Shown one piece after another: positions 34,780-45,917 of a stretch of DNA of 64,000 bases. This DNA is from Hypholoma sublateritium FD-334 SS-4 (taxonomy: Eukaryota; Basidiomycota; Agaricomycetes; Agaricales; Strophariaceae). Where the stretch lies: positions 148,009-212,008 of the forward strand of contig KN817589.1 in the NCBI GenBank assembly GCA_000827495.1, in the 5' to 3' direction. Positions within the stretch are counted from its first letter, which is position 1; every line of letters begins with the position of its first letter. The translations under genes were made by a program, and so were the position numbers. Under the pieces are notes generated by a model. It was not told where the DNA came from, searched no databases, and saw only the letters and a list, made by a program, of their open reading frames with translations.

Positions 34780-37190
34780 AAGGGGTCCGCGTGTGAGTGA
34801 GGATTTCGGCGAGGTAATGCGGTGCGGGAGTCCGGAATGGCGGAGAGCGTACGCGAGCGCGAAATTCTACGTGGGGTCGTCAGTGATCGCACAGCAGCAG
34901 CCGCACGGCAGACACTCACAGAGGGGATCCAGCGGCGCGGACGAGCGTGCCATATGCGCTCGAGAACACTTCGTATGCGCTCGAGAACATGCCGTATGCG
35001 CTCGAGGCCGGAAGGCGGAGACGCCGATCTAGCGCTGGTCCCGCGGCCATATGAGACGGATCTTGTGCATGCGGTGCGCCAGGACAAGAGCGGCGTGGCA
35101 CGGGTTCGCGATATCGACAATTCCCTCAAACGAGAAGGGCACAGCGCAATCGGAGCGCGAGGATCAGCGAGACCGGTCCCGTAGGGGTGGGCGTGGGGGA
35201 GATGGACGTGGCGGATGACGCGAACGAGACGCAGCCGGTACACCGCCTAGTGACTGAAAGAAAATGCGCAGCGGCGCTGGTCGACAACGCCGACAAGCAG
35301 CGCGAAGGCGGACAGCCGACAGCGGGAACGGTGCCGTCGAGCGCGGTGCAGAAAGCCGTTAAAGCGCGCATGGCGCGTCGATCTCAGCGAGGGCGGACGG
35401 CAGGAGCGGCTCGAGCGAGGTGCCGCGGATGAAGTGGATATCCCAGACGTCGCCGGCGAGCGCATCGCAGAGACGATCAGCAGCGCGGTTGTACTCGAGC
35501 CGGTGGCGGGTCAGCAGACCTTACGTGGTCTTGATGCTGGTAGACGGACATGAACTGGACGACGCTGTGCCGATGATCAATCGATCACAGTCCGGACTCC
35601 GAGGGCGCGCATGACGCGTGTCGGCGTACGCACGGGAGGGCGGGGTGTATCTTCCGGTGTCGCCTGGAGTGATGCAGCAATGGGGAGAGGGTGCGGAGTT
35701 GGAATGCGAGGGCGACGGCTCAATGCACGAGCCTGCGTGGCAGGATTTGTCGGCGCCTATATCGAAAAGCACAGACAGGGCCACAGTCCGGGATGAGGGT
35801 GTCGGCGAGGCAGCGCGATGCGCTGGATGGCGGACGACGTGGAGGGAGTTCGAGGCGCTGCAGCCAAATTTGAGGCCGTCAGTCATCAGCCGCAGCGGTG
35901 AGTTGAATACCCACAAAAGAGTCACGGCGGCGCAAGCGGACGTGTCGTATGCACAGACGGTCACACTTGTTAACAGAAACTGGGCGGCCAGCGCGGATGT
36001 GGTAGATGCATCCTGTGCTTACGGCGCGTAGGATGTGGCGAGGATGACGGAGGGCGTAGAGGGAGCGCGCGAAATTCTGCAGTGGAATCTCGGGCCATCG
36101 GCAAATAGCGGCGGCAGCGGGGTAGATTAGGCGGCGAAGGGCGGTAGATGCTCAAGCCAGGCGCTTCAAGGAGTAGTCGTCGGCGAGCGTAGCAAGGGCG
36201 AAGCGGGACGGGAAGCCGCGGAGAGGCCGAGATTTTGATGCTGCTGGACGGACGCGAGCTGGACGACGCCGCGCCGACACCTATGTTGAACTTGATGTAC
36301 GCCTCCGCATCCGAACGTGTAGTATATGCGTGACGCCGGAAGGCGGAGAGGCTGCGCTAGCGTGGGTCTCGCGGCAGCATCTTCAATATTCAAGAGCGCG
36401 AGGAGCGCGACAAATGGGTGCAGGGCGGGGAGACGTTCGATATTCCAGGCGTCGCCGGCGAGCGGCGTCGCAAGGGGACGGTCAGCAGCGAGCGCGTCTT
36501 GAAACGCATGTGGGGCGGTCGATGGCGTTCAGGCACAGACGCGAGCCGGACGACGCGACGCCCACGATAGCAGTTGGAGAGCGTGCATGTCACATCTCGG
36601 TGCATGCACGGGTGAGCAGCGTAGCTCTGTCAACGTCGGCACGGAGCGTGCGGAGAGTGCCGAGAGGGTGCATAAGCGTCTGGAGAGGTCGGGGCAAAGG
36701 CAGTGGACTGAATGTACGAGCCAGCGTGTTAGGTTGTCAAACAGCGCTGAAGGCCGCAATTCGGGTGGAGATGTGATAAGACTGCGCGGTACGGGGTGTA
36801 GTGGAGGACATGGAGGAGAGGCGGGAGCGAGGTGCTTCGGCAGAATCTGGGGCCGTCAGTACCTAGCAGCAGTGGTGGGAGAGACACTCACAAAGTTCAA
36901 GGGATCACAGCGGCGCAAGGCTCACGCAAGCGTCTGTCTGTTTTGCGCAAGCGTTAACGCGCGTGGGATGGAGACGCTGATCCGGAGCAGGCCTCGCGCC
37001 GGTCCTCCGGACGAATCATATTCTTTCGGCACGTCGTGCGCAGCGTATGCGTATGCAAGCAGGGGTCGAGACTCGATATCGTCACTGGAAAGTTTGACTT
37101 TTATGTGGCGCGTTGAAGTCGCGTCTATGTTTGGTCATCACCAAACAACATCTGGGCCTTGTTTCCATCCACCGTGAGCTCGCCGACAAC
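34780..37190. repeat. GC-rich repeat region, block 2
   Basis: It contains four diverged copies of the GGGCCGTCAGT..AGCAGC core (near 34868, 35875, 36083 and 36848). Each is followed by CTCACA.AGGGATC..GCGGCGC. There are short internal repeats such as CGTATGCGCTCGAGAACA (34965-35010). It ends with the TATGTTTGG..ACCAAACAACATCTGGGCC module near 37125. Long open frames on both strands reflect high GC content and have no domain-like features. Confidence 0.5.
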
Positions 37191-37199
37191 TCGCCGAAC

Positions 37200-38010
37200 A
37201 GTTTGAGTAGCAGCATGCTCACTCTCGTTTCAACACCCATTCCTACACTGCCTAGTTACTTCGAAATGATATAATGCGCGAGTCAGACGCGCAGTCCGTT
37301 CTCTGACGTCCTACGGACCCACGCGCATGTCGACCATCCTGTGTCAGTTGGAAGTTAAGAACCAGGCCATGAAAGCGGCTGATTGAGGACTCTTGAAGAC
37401 AACTTCTGGTGAGTATGATTTGTTCTGGATTTGCACATGCTAACGTGCACATTCCAGAGTCAAGACGGTCCCTCAACAAAAAGAATCATTTCTGACGAGA
37501 TGCTGTGCTAAACGTCTCGATATGCCTCGCCTTGGTGGTTGTCTTCGCTTGTCCACGATTCAGACTCACGGAGCACCAGACCGCTCTGCGTCGTCCTGAG
37601 CTCACCCAGCACGTCAGCACCTCCGTGGACCTGCCATATATGTCGATTATCCCGTATCAGTTCGAAGCTGGAACCAGGCCGCGAAAGTGGCTGATCGAGG
37701 ACTCTAGAAGACAACTTCGGTGAGTATGACCTTGTTTATTTGAAAATAAATATGCTGACGTGCACGTATTCCAGAGTCGGAATGACTCCTTGACAAACCA
37801 AATCATCTCTCGGTCTCCATAAGGTGAGTACGACTTTGTTTTTTTCGATATAAATATGCTGACAGGCACATATTCCAGAATCGGGACAGCTCCTTAACAA
37901 ACAAAATCACCTCTCCGTAAAGAGTTGCTATTCCACCCATCCCGCTATACCTCGCCCTGGTCCTCAACTTCACCTGGCCACAATCCAGACTCACGGAGCA
38001 CCTTGAAGTT
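37200..38010 (+). repeat. Tandem intron-bearing cassettes (three copies)
   Basis: Intron-like parts lie at 37409-37457 (49 nt) and 37720-37774 (55 nt); a third begins near 37827. All begin GTGAGTA or GTGAGTAC and end in CCAG. The first two are preceded by GAAGACAACTTC, and two copies contain CTGACGTGCAC. They are followed by AGTC, a variable stretch and CAGACTCACGGAGCACC. No conserved reading frame. Confidence 0.55.
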
Positions 38011-38950
38011 TCCAGTGCGCTCATTCATACCCAGACGAGAATGACGCTCGTTGGAACGCCCCAAACCACGGCTCTCTGACATTTCCCGCCGTCCATCCAA
38101 TGTACCCGCACCGGCGCTCGATCCACATACCGAGCACATTAATCCCAAGACGACATTGCACTGCAAGTTCTATCAACCGATATCGCGCATTCCTACTATT
38201 CTTAGCCCACTTTCGTCGCGTCCGACACCTCGTCGATGCATTTCCCTGGTCTTCCCTATCAACAAACTACGACGATGCATGGATCAGGCTTGAGAGCTTC
38301 CCAGATCGCTGAAATCAGTCACAGCGACTCGGCGCGGAAGTAGCTCATCGAAAAATGAGATCGCATCGTCCGGAGGTGAGTGCATTTCAGCTTCGACATA
38401 AATAACGGAGGCTCACGTATGCATATTCTAGAGAAAAATACGGCTCTCGAGGGTCCGAGAGAAAATGCGAGGACGCTCTGCTGCTCCCCAAGTCCACGAT
38501 TTTCGTTGATCGTCGACTCCATGTATCTCGGAAACGAAGCGAACACACGGAACGGCCAAGTCGGACAGCGCATAGAAGCCCCTTGACGTCTGCAAGCGAT
38601 GTCGAGTGGCCCAGGACCCAGGATGTCGACACGCGTACTGCCCTCTCGTCGGTGTCTCTCTGCATTTAACGTCCGTCATTCTGAATCCGCACCGTGTCCG
38701 CCACAAGCATAGTGCGCCGCGTACTCTCGCACCATTGCCCTCCACTCTTCCCACCGCATACGAAATCTCCGCAAACCGCCCAGAAATGGGATATCCCCTC
38801 AAGACGGAGCTCCGTGTGCCTGGGCGTGGCTGTTAACGACAGCAGCGATCGCCGGCATTCGACATCGCATGCACATGCGCCAGGGCCAGGACACAACATG
38901 GAGTCTGCTCTGTCGTGTACAATGTAGAATATATTCAAAGGGAATTTCAA
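37960..38950 (+). repeat. About 1-kb direct repeat 5' of the HET4 3' end (copy 2)
   Basis: Counterpart of 30470-31440 at about 7.5 kb distance, the same offset as between HET3 and HET4. It contains a degraded intron-like segment near 38377-38430. No gene is supported. Confidence 0.7.
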
Positions 38951-40233
38951 TATATTACAAATACAAAGAAACAAGTTTCATCCCATGTTCTGCTAGTTCA
39001 GCTTTGGGAATTTTAAACCCTTTCTTGGACTTGAGTATGAACTGACAGGGAACTCCAGATAGTAGTACCACATTTTCAGGAATAAAGTTTCCTTGCTCCA
39101 ATCCATCCCAGTATAAATTCAATGCAAGACACCGCTTTGAAAGCAGAACATGGCCACTGTTGTCAATACCAAAATTGACTATCCCTGACATAGATATATG
39201 TGGCACTTGGTCTGGCAATGCTGGAAGATTTGAAGTGTGCAGAGAGTCAGCCAGGTCTCCCGTGTATAATCTGCTATCACACAGAAGGAGGCGGAATTCT
39301 GCATGTTTGATGCCTCCAGATGGGAAACCTGTCCTCACCGTCTCTGCAGACAGGGCCCTTTTTGCCACATAGTTTTCATTGCCCATTGGCATTGTAACAA
39401 GCCAAGGAGCAAGGAGCAATGGGATGCGCAGACCCAAATGTGTTGGAATAATGGGATCAAGAGGCAGGTATCGATCTAGATCTGTACCCCAATCAGAATA
39501 ATCCCAGTAGCCAGTTCGGTATTGATAAGATTCCAGTGATGATGGGAGGAGACTTTCCCTCGAATTGTAGCTGCGGTTGAAGAGATCTATAACACCTTTC
39601 TTTGTGTGGAAGAGTTCACGGACAAGGCGGGAGAATGCGCGGCTGGCACCCTCGCCGTAGGCAATTGTTATTTCGACGCCGAGAATGCCCATGAGCGAGT
39701 ACGATGTGTCTTCTTCACGCGTAACCTGCCGACCACATGCCATTTGCATTCTACGCGAAAAAGGGATTCTCGCAACTTTGCCACTCCAGCTCAGGTTCAG
39801 TTCTTGGCTGGTGATCCCGCAGGTTGTTTGAATGACTGATTGGATTATGGCATCGCTGCTGGAGCCGAGCTGATTCCAATTCTCGTTATAGAAGACACTG
39901 CGGGAAGGAGCCAACAGCTCCTGCAAGGTCCAGCCACGGGTAAACCACGAGTCGTGGTGCGCATCAGGAATATTGGCGGTCTCCGAAAGGAATGTGATGC
40001 AGACAGAAGCCCTTTGGTACCAATTGTACATTGATCGAATGGACTCATCGAGTTCCGAGCTGCTATCCTTGTTAATGCAGACAGTGTCAATCCAGCCTAG
40101 GGTTACATTGTGGTTCCGTGCAGCGACCTCACAGAATTTGACAATCTTGGTGTTACCCCGCGGATTGTTCTTGCGCATGGCCCAATCCTGGAAGGTGATC
40201 TCTCCAGGTGTATCTCGCATCCAAGTGTGTGAC

Positions 40234-40551
40234 TGTTACGCTTCGATATATTCTGTTGCAGAGCAAGTCTACCAGAATATAACCAGCGAGTTCGAAGTAA
40301 CTGAGGAAGGAATGTGGATTCGGAATACGTAGTACAGGTGTCAAACGAGAACTAACTAAAGAGCTACTAAGTATCGGTAGGGGTTTATATAGGTATTCGT
40401 GCTGGTCCGTGTCCGGGATCTGAGTCAAGTATCGTACGGTTGAGTCAAGTAGCTAGTCAGAACGATACGTAGGCGCAGCAAGCGCAGTATAGTACAGAGT
40501 CAGTATGAGTCGGGATGCGTATGTAGCGGTGAAATGAGGCTGTGCGTAACA
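40234..40551 (-). repeat. 3' LTR (318 bp)
   Basis: Identical by eye to 47101-47418. It begins TGTTACGCTT and ends GTGCGTAACA on the plus strand, so the termini form an 8-bp inverted repeat TGTTACGC/GCGTAACA. The polypurine tract lies directly beside it at 40552-40566. Confidence 0.95.
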
Positions 40552-40566
40552 TTACCCCCCGTTTAA
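40552..40566 (-). promoter_or_regulatory. Polypurine tract of the retrotransposon
   Basis: On the minus strand the sequence AAACGGGGGGTAAT directly precedes the 3' LTR. A G-rich purine run at this place primes plus-strand DNA synthesis in LTR retroelements. Confidence 0.7.
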
Positions 40567-40585
40567 GATCGAATCTCCGATTCGA

Positions 40586-41650
40586 CTAGTCGATGTGTAG
40601 GGAGTAGTCAATGGGTGTCATAAGGCTGTTGTGGGAGGAATTGTCGTCGACGACGCGGGTGCTGAGTTCTGCAAGTCGTCTTTCTCGTTCTTGTTGACGA
40701 CGTTGATGGCGGCGTCGAGTTCGAGGACAGGATTGGCTTCGATGTCCTTCTTGTCCGCATGTACGGCATCCTGGGGTAAGAGGGCATTGTGCGCGGAGAT
40801 GTCCCTGGGCGCCACAGTTGTAGCATCGGGCGCGGGCTCGTCGGCGTTCCTGGGAAGGAGAGAATCCGCTGTAGGATGCGGCGTGTGACGAGGTCGGCGT
40901 GGACGATGGTCTGCGTGGTGGTGTTGGGTTGGGTTGGTATCGAGGTGGTTGGAGGGGTTCTCCTCCATTGTTCATGGTGTTGTTGCTGGTGGCGACTTCA
41001 AGGAGTATGTTGTCGACGTACTCGGTGATGTTGATGCGGGGAATTGCCTCGAGGGATGTTTCACCCGAATTACTGGTTCGCGGGACTCCGATATGGCTGG
41101 CGATTGATTCGTCGGGCGAGGGTGTACCATTGTCGACGATGACAATGTGTCTTCTTCCGTCGGCATCGACATAGGCATTTCGGGTTCCGTGTTCGCCGGT
41201 GTCGAGGTTAATAATGCCGGGAGATTGCATGTTGGCGTATGCGTCGATAATTTGTTGGGGTCCGCTGCTGCTATCAGAGTCGGGTGCGGGTGTTCTTTCG
41301 CGGTTGGCGAATGATCGATTTCCGGACCAGAATTGGCGGGTTTGGTTACGGAAGGAGATGTCTTCGATATCCTGGAACAGGGCTCGAGCGACATGTCGGA
41401 GGTTCTGGGTGACGAGTTCGTGGTGGCGTAATTGGGATTCGACATCGAATAGGGTGATGAGGCGGGGTACGTATCGGGTTCCTTCAATGTATTGGTATAG
41501 GTCGCGTCTGTCGGTAAGGGTGTTGGTTCGTTCGTGGAAGGTTTCGTAGGAGATAGGAGGGATGTAGTGGAGGTTTGACATGTTGGATCTAGTAATGATA
41601 CTGGCAGTAGGGACGACGGCAAAAGTAGGGGTGGATGGATTTATGGGCAC
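40586..41650 (-). CDS. Extra retrotransposon ORF with two CCHC zinc knuckles (ORF3)
   Basis: 354 residues, open from the ATG at 41650 (a second ATG, MSNLHYIPPISYETF, lies 23 codons in) to the stop at 40586. Residues about 30-130 are helical and charged (LRHHELVTQNLRHVARALFQ). A Pro/Ser-rich linker follows, then two complete CX2CX4HX4C knuckles in tandem (CYNCGAQGHLRAQC and CRTCGQEGHRSQSC), and an Arg/Gln-rich helix. It lies downstream of pol, where most chromoviruses have nothing. The knuckles suggest nucleic-acid binding. A capsid-like or nucleocapsid-like helper role would fit, because the element's own Gag has only one non-canonical knuckle. The sequence is not recognisably envelope-like: no membrane segment is seen. 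Confidence 0.75.
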   Translation of the reverse strand: MPINPSTPTFAVVPTASIITRSNMSNLHYIPPISYETFHERTNTLTDRRDLYQYIEGTRYVPRLITLFDVESQLRHHELVTQNLRHVARALFQDIEDISFRNQTRQFWSGNRSFANRERTPAPDSDSSSGPQQIIDAYANMQSPGIINLDTGEHGTRNAYVDADGRRHIVIVDNGTPSPDESIASHIGVPRTSNSGETSLEAIPRINITEYVDNILLEVATSNNTMNNGGEPLQPPRYQPNPTPPRRPSSTPTSSHAASYSGFSPSQERRRARARCYNCGAQGHLRAQCPLTPGCRTCGQEGHRSQSCPRTRRRHQRRQQERERRLAELSTRVVDDNSSHNSLMTPIDYSLHID

Positions 41651-41921
41651 GTTCTTGGGTAATGGCAGTGGAATCGGCGGCTACAGAGGCGTAGGAGAAG
41701 CCCTTGATGGTTCTACGAGCTACGAGTTTGTAGAAGCGTTCGGTGGATAGAGGGAATGTAACTGTCATCGACGATGTGGTTGTTGTATCTATCCGTCCTC
41801 CCTTCCTCTCTTTTATATGCAAATGTACCAAGTCAACTCGTCTCTGAGTCGTTCCCAAAGGGATCTCGGGAGCGGGATGTCCGGAATTTCTTCGGCTGCG
41901 TGTTCTATNACTTCCATCCGT

Positions 41922-44900
41922 CTATTCCACGTCGTTCTGCCTCGTTCTTCGAACTGNAGTTGGGCGAAGACGATGGCGGGTGGAGCTCGGTAATACCTCG
42001 TGCGTAGAGGTTGCTTGTCTCCGAAGAACAGCATCTCGTGTGCTGGTGCGGGNGTGTANTGGGTTCGAAGTACTCCGTGCGGAGTATCTGGCTTCGTNAC
42101 TACGATCGAGGGGAGTGTACCCTCGTATCGCAGGGGNTGATCGACGGTTGGCGGGAATAGGACGCANGGGAGTCGTCCGTTCCTTTCGTGACGAAGNTCG
42201 TACTTCGTTTTGGGGCAGGGGTTGCCGGGTGCGAGGTATTGAGTCATTTCGAAAGGTGGATATGGGGAGTTTCTTTCGACGTTGGTATTCGTTGAGTTTT
42301 TCTCGAGCGTTACCGAGGTTTTCTTCCGGTTCCCAGGAATTGTCATCGTTCGGGTAACCTTTCCATTTGATGAGGTATTTATAGTTGTTGCCTCTTTTTC
42401 GGCTTGACAGGATTTTCTCTACTTCGTATTCTTCTTCTTCGTTGATTATTTCGGGTGGAGGTCTATTGAAATGACTTCCGTATATTTCGTTTTCGATGTA
42501 TGGTTTGAGTAGAACTGCATGGAAATTGTTGTGGATTTTCCATGTCTTCGGCAACTGTAATTGATACGTCAGATAGCCGATCTTCTTGATGATCGTAAAT
42601 GGTCCTTCTTCTTTTGGCTTGAATTTCGGCGAAATGTTCATTTTTAGATTCTTCGTGGTAAGCCATACTTTCTGTCCAACCTTAAAGGGTTTATAGTTGG
42701 AGTTGATCCGTGCTGCCATGCGTGATCGGGCAATTTCATGTGCAGCTAGTGCTTCTTGTCTATCTTTGGATAGTTGTTGTAGTCGGTCGTCGATATGGGG
42801 AAACTTCGTTGGTTCAAAGGATGTGGGGATCGCCAATGGCGATGTGCCCATCATGAGTTCGAATGATGTTCGAGTTCTGTCGGCGTGTCGTCGGTCATTG
42901 TGGGTGAATTCGAGGGTACTCATAGCTTTCGGCCAATCTTCGGGATGTTCTGAGCAATATATGGCAATATATGCTTCGATCTCTTGGTTGAATCGTTCCG
43001 TAGTTCCATCGCTTTGTGGGCGATAGGCTGTAGTAAGTTTCGATTTGATTCCGAGCATGGAAAGCATTTCTTGAAATGCTTTTGCTGCGAATTGTGGACC
43101 TCGATCGGAGATAAAACTATCGGGGAGGCCGAATCTTTTGTATAAGTTGTCGATCAAAAGTCGTGCTACCCCTTCGTGGGTGATAGTTTTGGTGCAAGGG
43201 ATGAAAATTGCCCCCTTCGTAAGTCCGTGGTCCACCACGGATAAGATCGAGTCGAATCCTTCGCTTGGCGGTAGATCTGTTATCATGTCCATTGAACAAT
43301 TAGCAAATGGTCTGTCTGATTTTGCGCCTTCTATTGGTTGGAAGGCAGGTTTCGTTGGTCTTCTATTGATCTTGAATTGTTGGCATTTTGCGCAACCTTG
43401 GACATATGTCGTAATAAATCTTCGCATTCCTGGCCACCAGTAATGTTCTCTGACGGCGTTATAGGTCTCTAATTCTCCGGGATGTCCAGCGGTTTCGTTG
43501 TCGTGATAACTGCGGACTATCCTTCTTCTGAGGGTCAGATCGTCGGGGATATAGTTTTTCCCTTTGTAGAATAGGACGTTGTGTCCTTCGAATTCTTCGG
43601 TTGTCCAATCTTCGAGGTTCTTCATTTGTTTACTGGATTGGGTACCAAGTAATAGTTTGATGGCATTTGCAGCATCAAAGTCGAGTTTTCCACTATTGGC
43701 AATTTGTCTTTGGAGTTCGGTGTCGATCAAATTCACGAATAGTGTATCTGGAAGTAGTGTTCGATCTTCGTTATCGTGATCTTCATCTGGGTAAAGATCG
43801 GATCTTCGTGATAGTGCATCGGATTGGATCATTTTTGATCCGGGGGTGTGTTTCAGTTCAAAATGGTAGTCGGATAGGAATAGGGCCCATCTGGCTTGTC
43901 GTCGGTTCAGTTTCTGTTTCTGGGTGAAATAGTTCAGATTGGCGTGGTCGGATAAGATCGTCGTGGTGTATGGAGATCCTTGAACATAGTGTCTCCATTC
44001 TCCAAGTGCTCGTACCATGGCAAGTAATTCTCGATCGTGGATTTCGTAATTCCTTTCGGTTTCGGAGAATGACTTGGATAGGAATGCAACTGGATGCCTT
44101 GCTCCGTTGCTGTCTGTTTGAGTCAAGACGGCTCCGGATGCGTATTTGGAGGCGTCGCATTCTATCTGGAATGGTCGAGATTGATCGGGCATCGTCAATA
44201 CTGGTTCTTCGGTAAATCGTTTCTTCAAGGTATTGAAAGCCTTCTGGGTTTCAGGAGTCCAAATGAATGGGTGGTCCTTCTTGAGAAGTTCGTTCAGTGG
44301 CTTTGCAATGTCGGAGTAGTGTCGGATGAATTTTCGGTAGAAATTTCCGAATCCTAGGAAGGATCGTACTTGTTTTACCGTTTTGGGAGGTTTCCAGTCT
44401 CGTAATGCTGTGACTTTGACTGGATCCATCTCGATTCTTCCTTCTTGAATAATCATCCCAAGATAATCGATCTTGGTTTGACGGAATTGACATTTTTCTG
44501 GTTTGAGGTAAAGGTCATTTTCCATCAAAATCTTCAGCACCTCCTTGGTGATTTCATCTAATTCTTCGAGCGTTTGCGCGAAGATCAAGATATCGTCCAT
44601 ATAGACGATAATCTTCCTTGCCGAAATCAATTTTTCGAGAATTGAGTTCATCATGGTTTGGAATGTCGCGGGGGAATTACACATTCCAAAGAACATAACT
44701 GTGGGTTCGTATGTTCCTCGGTTTGTGTTGAATGCGGCTTTCCATTCGTCGCCTTTACGGATTCGGACATTGTTGAATCCCCATCGGATGTCGAGTTTGG
44801 TGAAATACTTCGCTCCAGAAAGTTTGTCAAGGAGTTCGGAAATCAGTGGAAGGGGATAGTTGTTGTTGACTGTCCATTCGTTAAGGTATCTGTAATCTTG

Positions 44901-45917
44901 GCAAGGTCGTAACTTTCCATCCTTCTTGGTGACAAAGAAAAATGGAGAGGTCTGTTCGGATTCGCTGACACGGATATATCCTTTGTCAAGCTGTTCGGTA
45001 ATGAACTTTTGGAGTTCAAGATCTTCTTCTATCGTGAGGTTATAGCTTTTTGCTTTCCTCGGTTTGAAACCTGGCTTGAGATCAATCTTGTGATCCCAAG
45101 GTCGTTCTATCGGGAATCTGTCGGAGGCTTTTTTGTCAAAGAGTTTGATCCAAGGGTGGAACTCTTTGGGTATCGTTTNNTCCAATGGAATCGCCATTGG
45201 TTCGGGTTCATCATCTTCCCAGGTTTCAAGATCGGTGGATTCGACAAGTTTTGCCTTAATCCAATCATCGGCAATCCCNCTTATGAACTGGATTAAAAGG
45301 GATTGATCATCGGGTTCGTCNGGTTCGTCNGGTTNNTGNNGTNGGATTCCATGGNNNGNTTTTGTCCATGGTTTCTGATTAATGGGTCGTTGTAGGTTCT
45401 GTCCAGTTCGGTTCTTCGTTCGAGGAGCTGTCGGCGATCTCCGTCGAATTCGTTCNGGNAGCATTGGTGATCTCCATNGGATTGCACCAGTNCTCCAATC
45501 TATATCNGGGTTGTGTCTTCTGAACCATGGGAAGCCTAGGATTATTCTTTGGATTCCTAGGTTCGTGATGTAGAATCTTTCCCATGTTGTTCGTCCGCCT
45601 ATGGATAGGAGGAGTCTTGCATAGTGAGTGATTGTTCCTTTCTTGTTCGGGGTTCCGTCTACATTGTAGACGTCGAGGGGTTCCTCCAGGGGCATTCGTT
45701 CGAGGTTCAGATATTTCGCATATCGTTCGTCAATAAAAAGTCCGGATGCTCCGGTATCGGCAAGTGCTTTTTCGTCGACGTTTAACGATCCGTTCTTCGT
45801 TTGAATCTTGATTCTTAGATAAATGGATTTTCGATTAATTTCGGCTGTAATAGTATGGTGGATCGCTAATCGTATAGGAGGGGACGTCGAAGCACCTCCT
45901 ATTTCTGAAAAGGATGT
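41922..45917 (-). CDS. pol: Pol polyprotein: protease, reverse transcriptase, RNase H, integrase, chromodomain
   Basis: One open frame of about 1330 codons with no stop; several codons contain unread bases. In order it shows the aspartic protease DTGAS near 45.76 kb; reverse transcriptase with LDIRWGFNNVRI and YMDDILIFA near 44.6 kb; and RNase H with IECDASKYASGAVL near 44.15 kb. Integrase follows, with an HHCC finger (GHPGELETYNAVREHYWWPG, CAKC), a D-D-E core (SMDMITDLPP, FISDRGPQFA, TAYRPQSDGTTERFNQE), and a C-terminal chromodomain (YLIKWKGYPNDDNSWEPEEN) at about 42.3-42.45 kb. It is in the -1 frame relative to gag and opens only after TGA at 45918-45920, about 20 nt upstream of the gag stop. 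A chromodomain usually steers integration towards marked chromatin. The last 100 residues are of low complexity and overlap another open frame. Confidence 0.93.
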   Translation of the reverse strand, partial: TSFSEIGGASTSPPIRLAIHHTITAEINRKSIYLRIKIQTKNGSLNVDEKALADTGASGLFIDERYAKYLNLERMPLEEPLDVYNVDGTPNKKGTITHYARLLLSIGGRTTWERFYITNLGIQRIILGFPWFRRHNXDIDWXTGAIXWRSPMXXERIRRRSPTAPRTKNRTGQNLQRPINQKPWTKXXHGIXXXXXDEXDEPDDQSLLIQFIXGIADDWIKAKLVESTDLETWEDDEPEPMAIPLXXTIPKEFHPWIKLFDKKASDRFPIERPWDHKIDLKPGFKPRKAKSYNLTIEEDLELQKFITEQLDKGYIRVSESEQTSPFFFVTKKDGKLRPCQDYRYLNEWTVNNNYPLPLISELLDKLSGAKYFTKLDIRWGFNNVRIRKGDEWKAAFNTNRGTYEPTVMFFGMCNSPATFQTMMNSILEKLISARKIIVYMDDILIFAQTLEELDEITKEVLKILMENDLYLKPEKCQFRQTKIDYLGMIIQEGRIEMDPVKVTALRDWKPPKTVKQVRSFLGFGNFYRKFIRHYSDIAKPLNELLKKDHPFIWTPETQKAFNTLKKRFTEEPVLTMPDQSRPFQIECDASKYASGAVLTQTDSNGARHPVAFLSKSFSETERNYEIHDRELLAMVRALGEWRHYVQGSPYTTTILSDHANLNYFTQKQKLNRRQARWALFLSDYHFELKHTPGSKMIQSDALSRRSDLYPDEDHDNEDRTLLPDTLFVNLIDTELQRQIANSGKLDFDAANAIKLLLGTQSSKQMKNLEDWTTEEFEGHNVLFYKGKNYIPDDLTLRRRIVRSYHDNETAGHPGELETYNAVREHYWWPGMRRFITTYVQGCAKCQQFKINRRPTKPAFQPIEGAKSDRPFANCSMDMITDLPPSEGFDSILSVVDHGLTKGAIFIPCTKTITHEGVARLLIDNLYKRFGLPDSFISDRGPQFAAKAFQEMLSMLGIKSKLTTAYRPQSDGTTERFNQEIEAYIAIYCSEHPEDWPKAMSTLEFTHNDRRHADRTRTSFELMMGTSPLAIPTSFEPTKFPHIDDRLQQLSKDRQEALAAHEIARSRMAARINSNYKPFKVGQKVWLTTKNLKMNISPKFKPKEEGPFTIIKKIGYLTYQLQLPKTWKIHNNFHAVLLKPYIENEIYGSHFNRPPPEIINEEEEYEVEKILSSRKRGNNYKYLIKWKGYPNDDNSWEPEENLGNAREKLNEYQRRKKLPISTFRNDSIPRTRQPLPQNEVRXSSRKERTTPXRPIPANRRSXPAIRGYTPLDRSXEARYSARSTSNPXHXRTSTRDAVLRRQATSTHEVLPSSTRHRLRPTXVRRTRQNDVE

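Noticed and set aside
40586..41650. Envelope-like protein as the third ORF of the retrotransposon
   Set aside because: There is no signal peptide or membrane segment. Two zinc knuckles and charged helices point to nucleic-acid binding instead.
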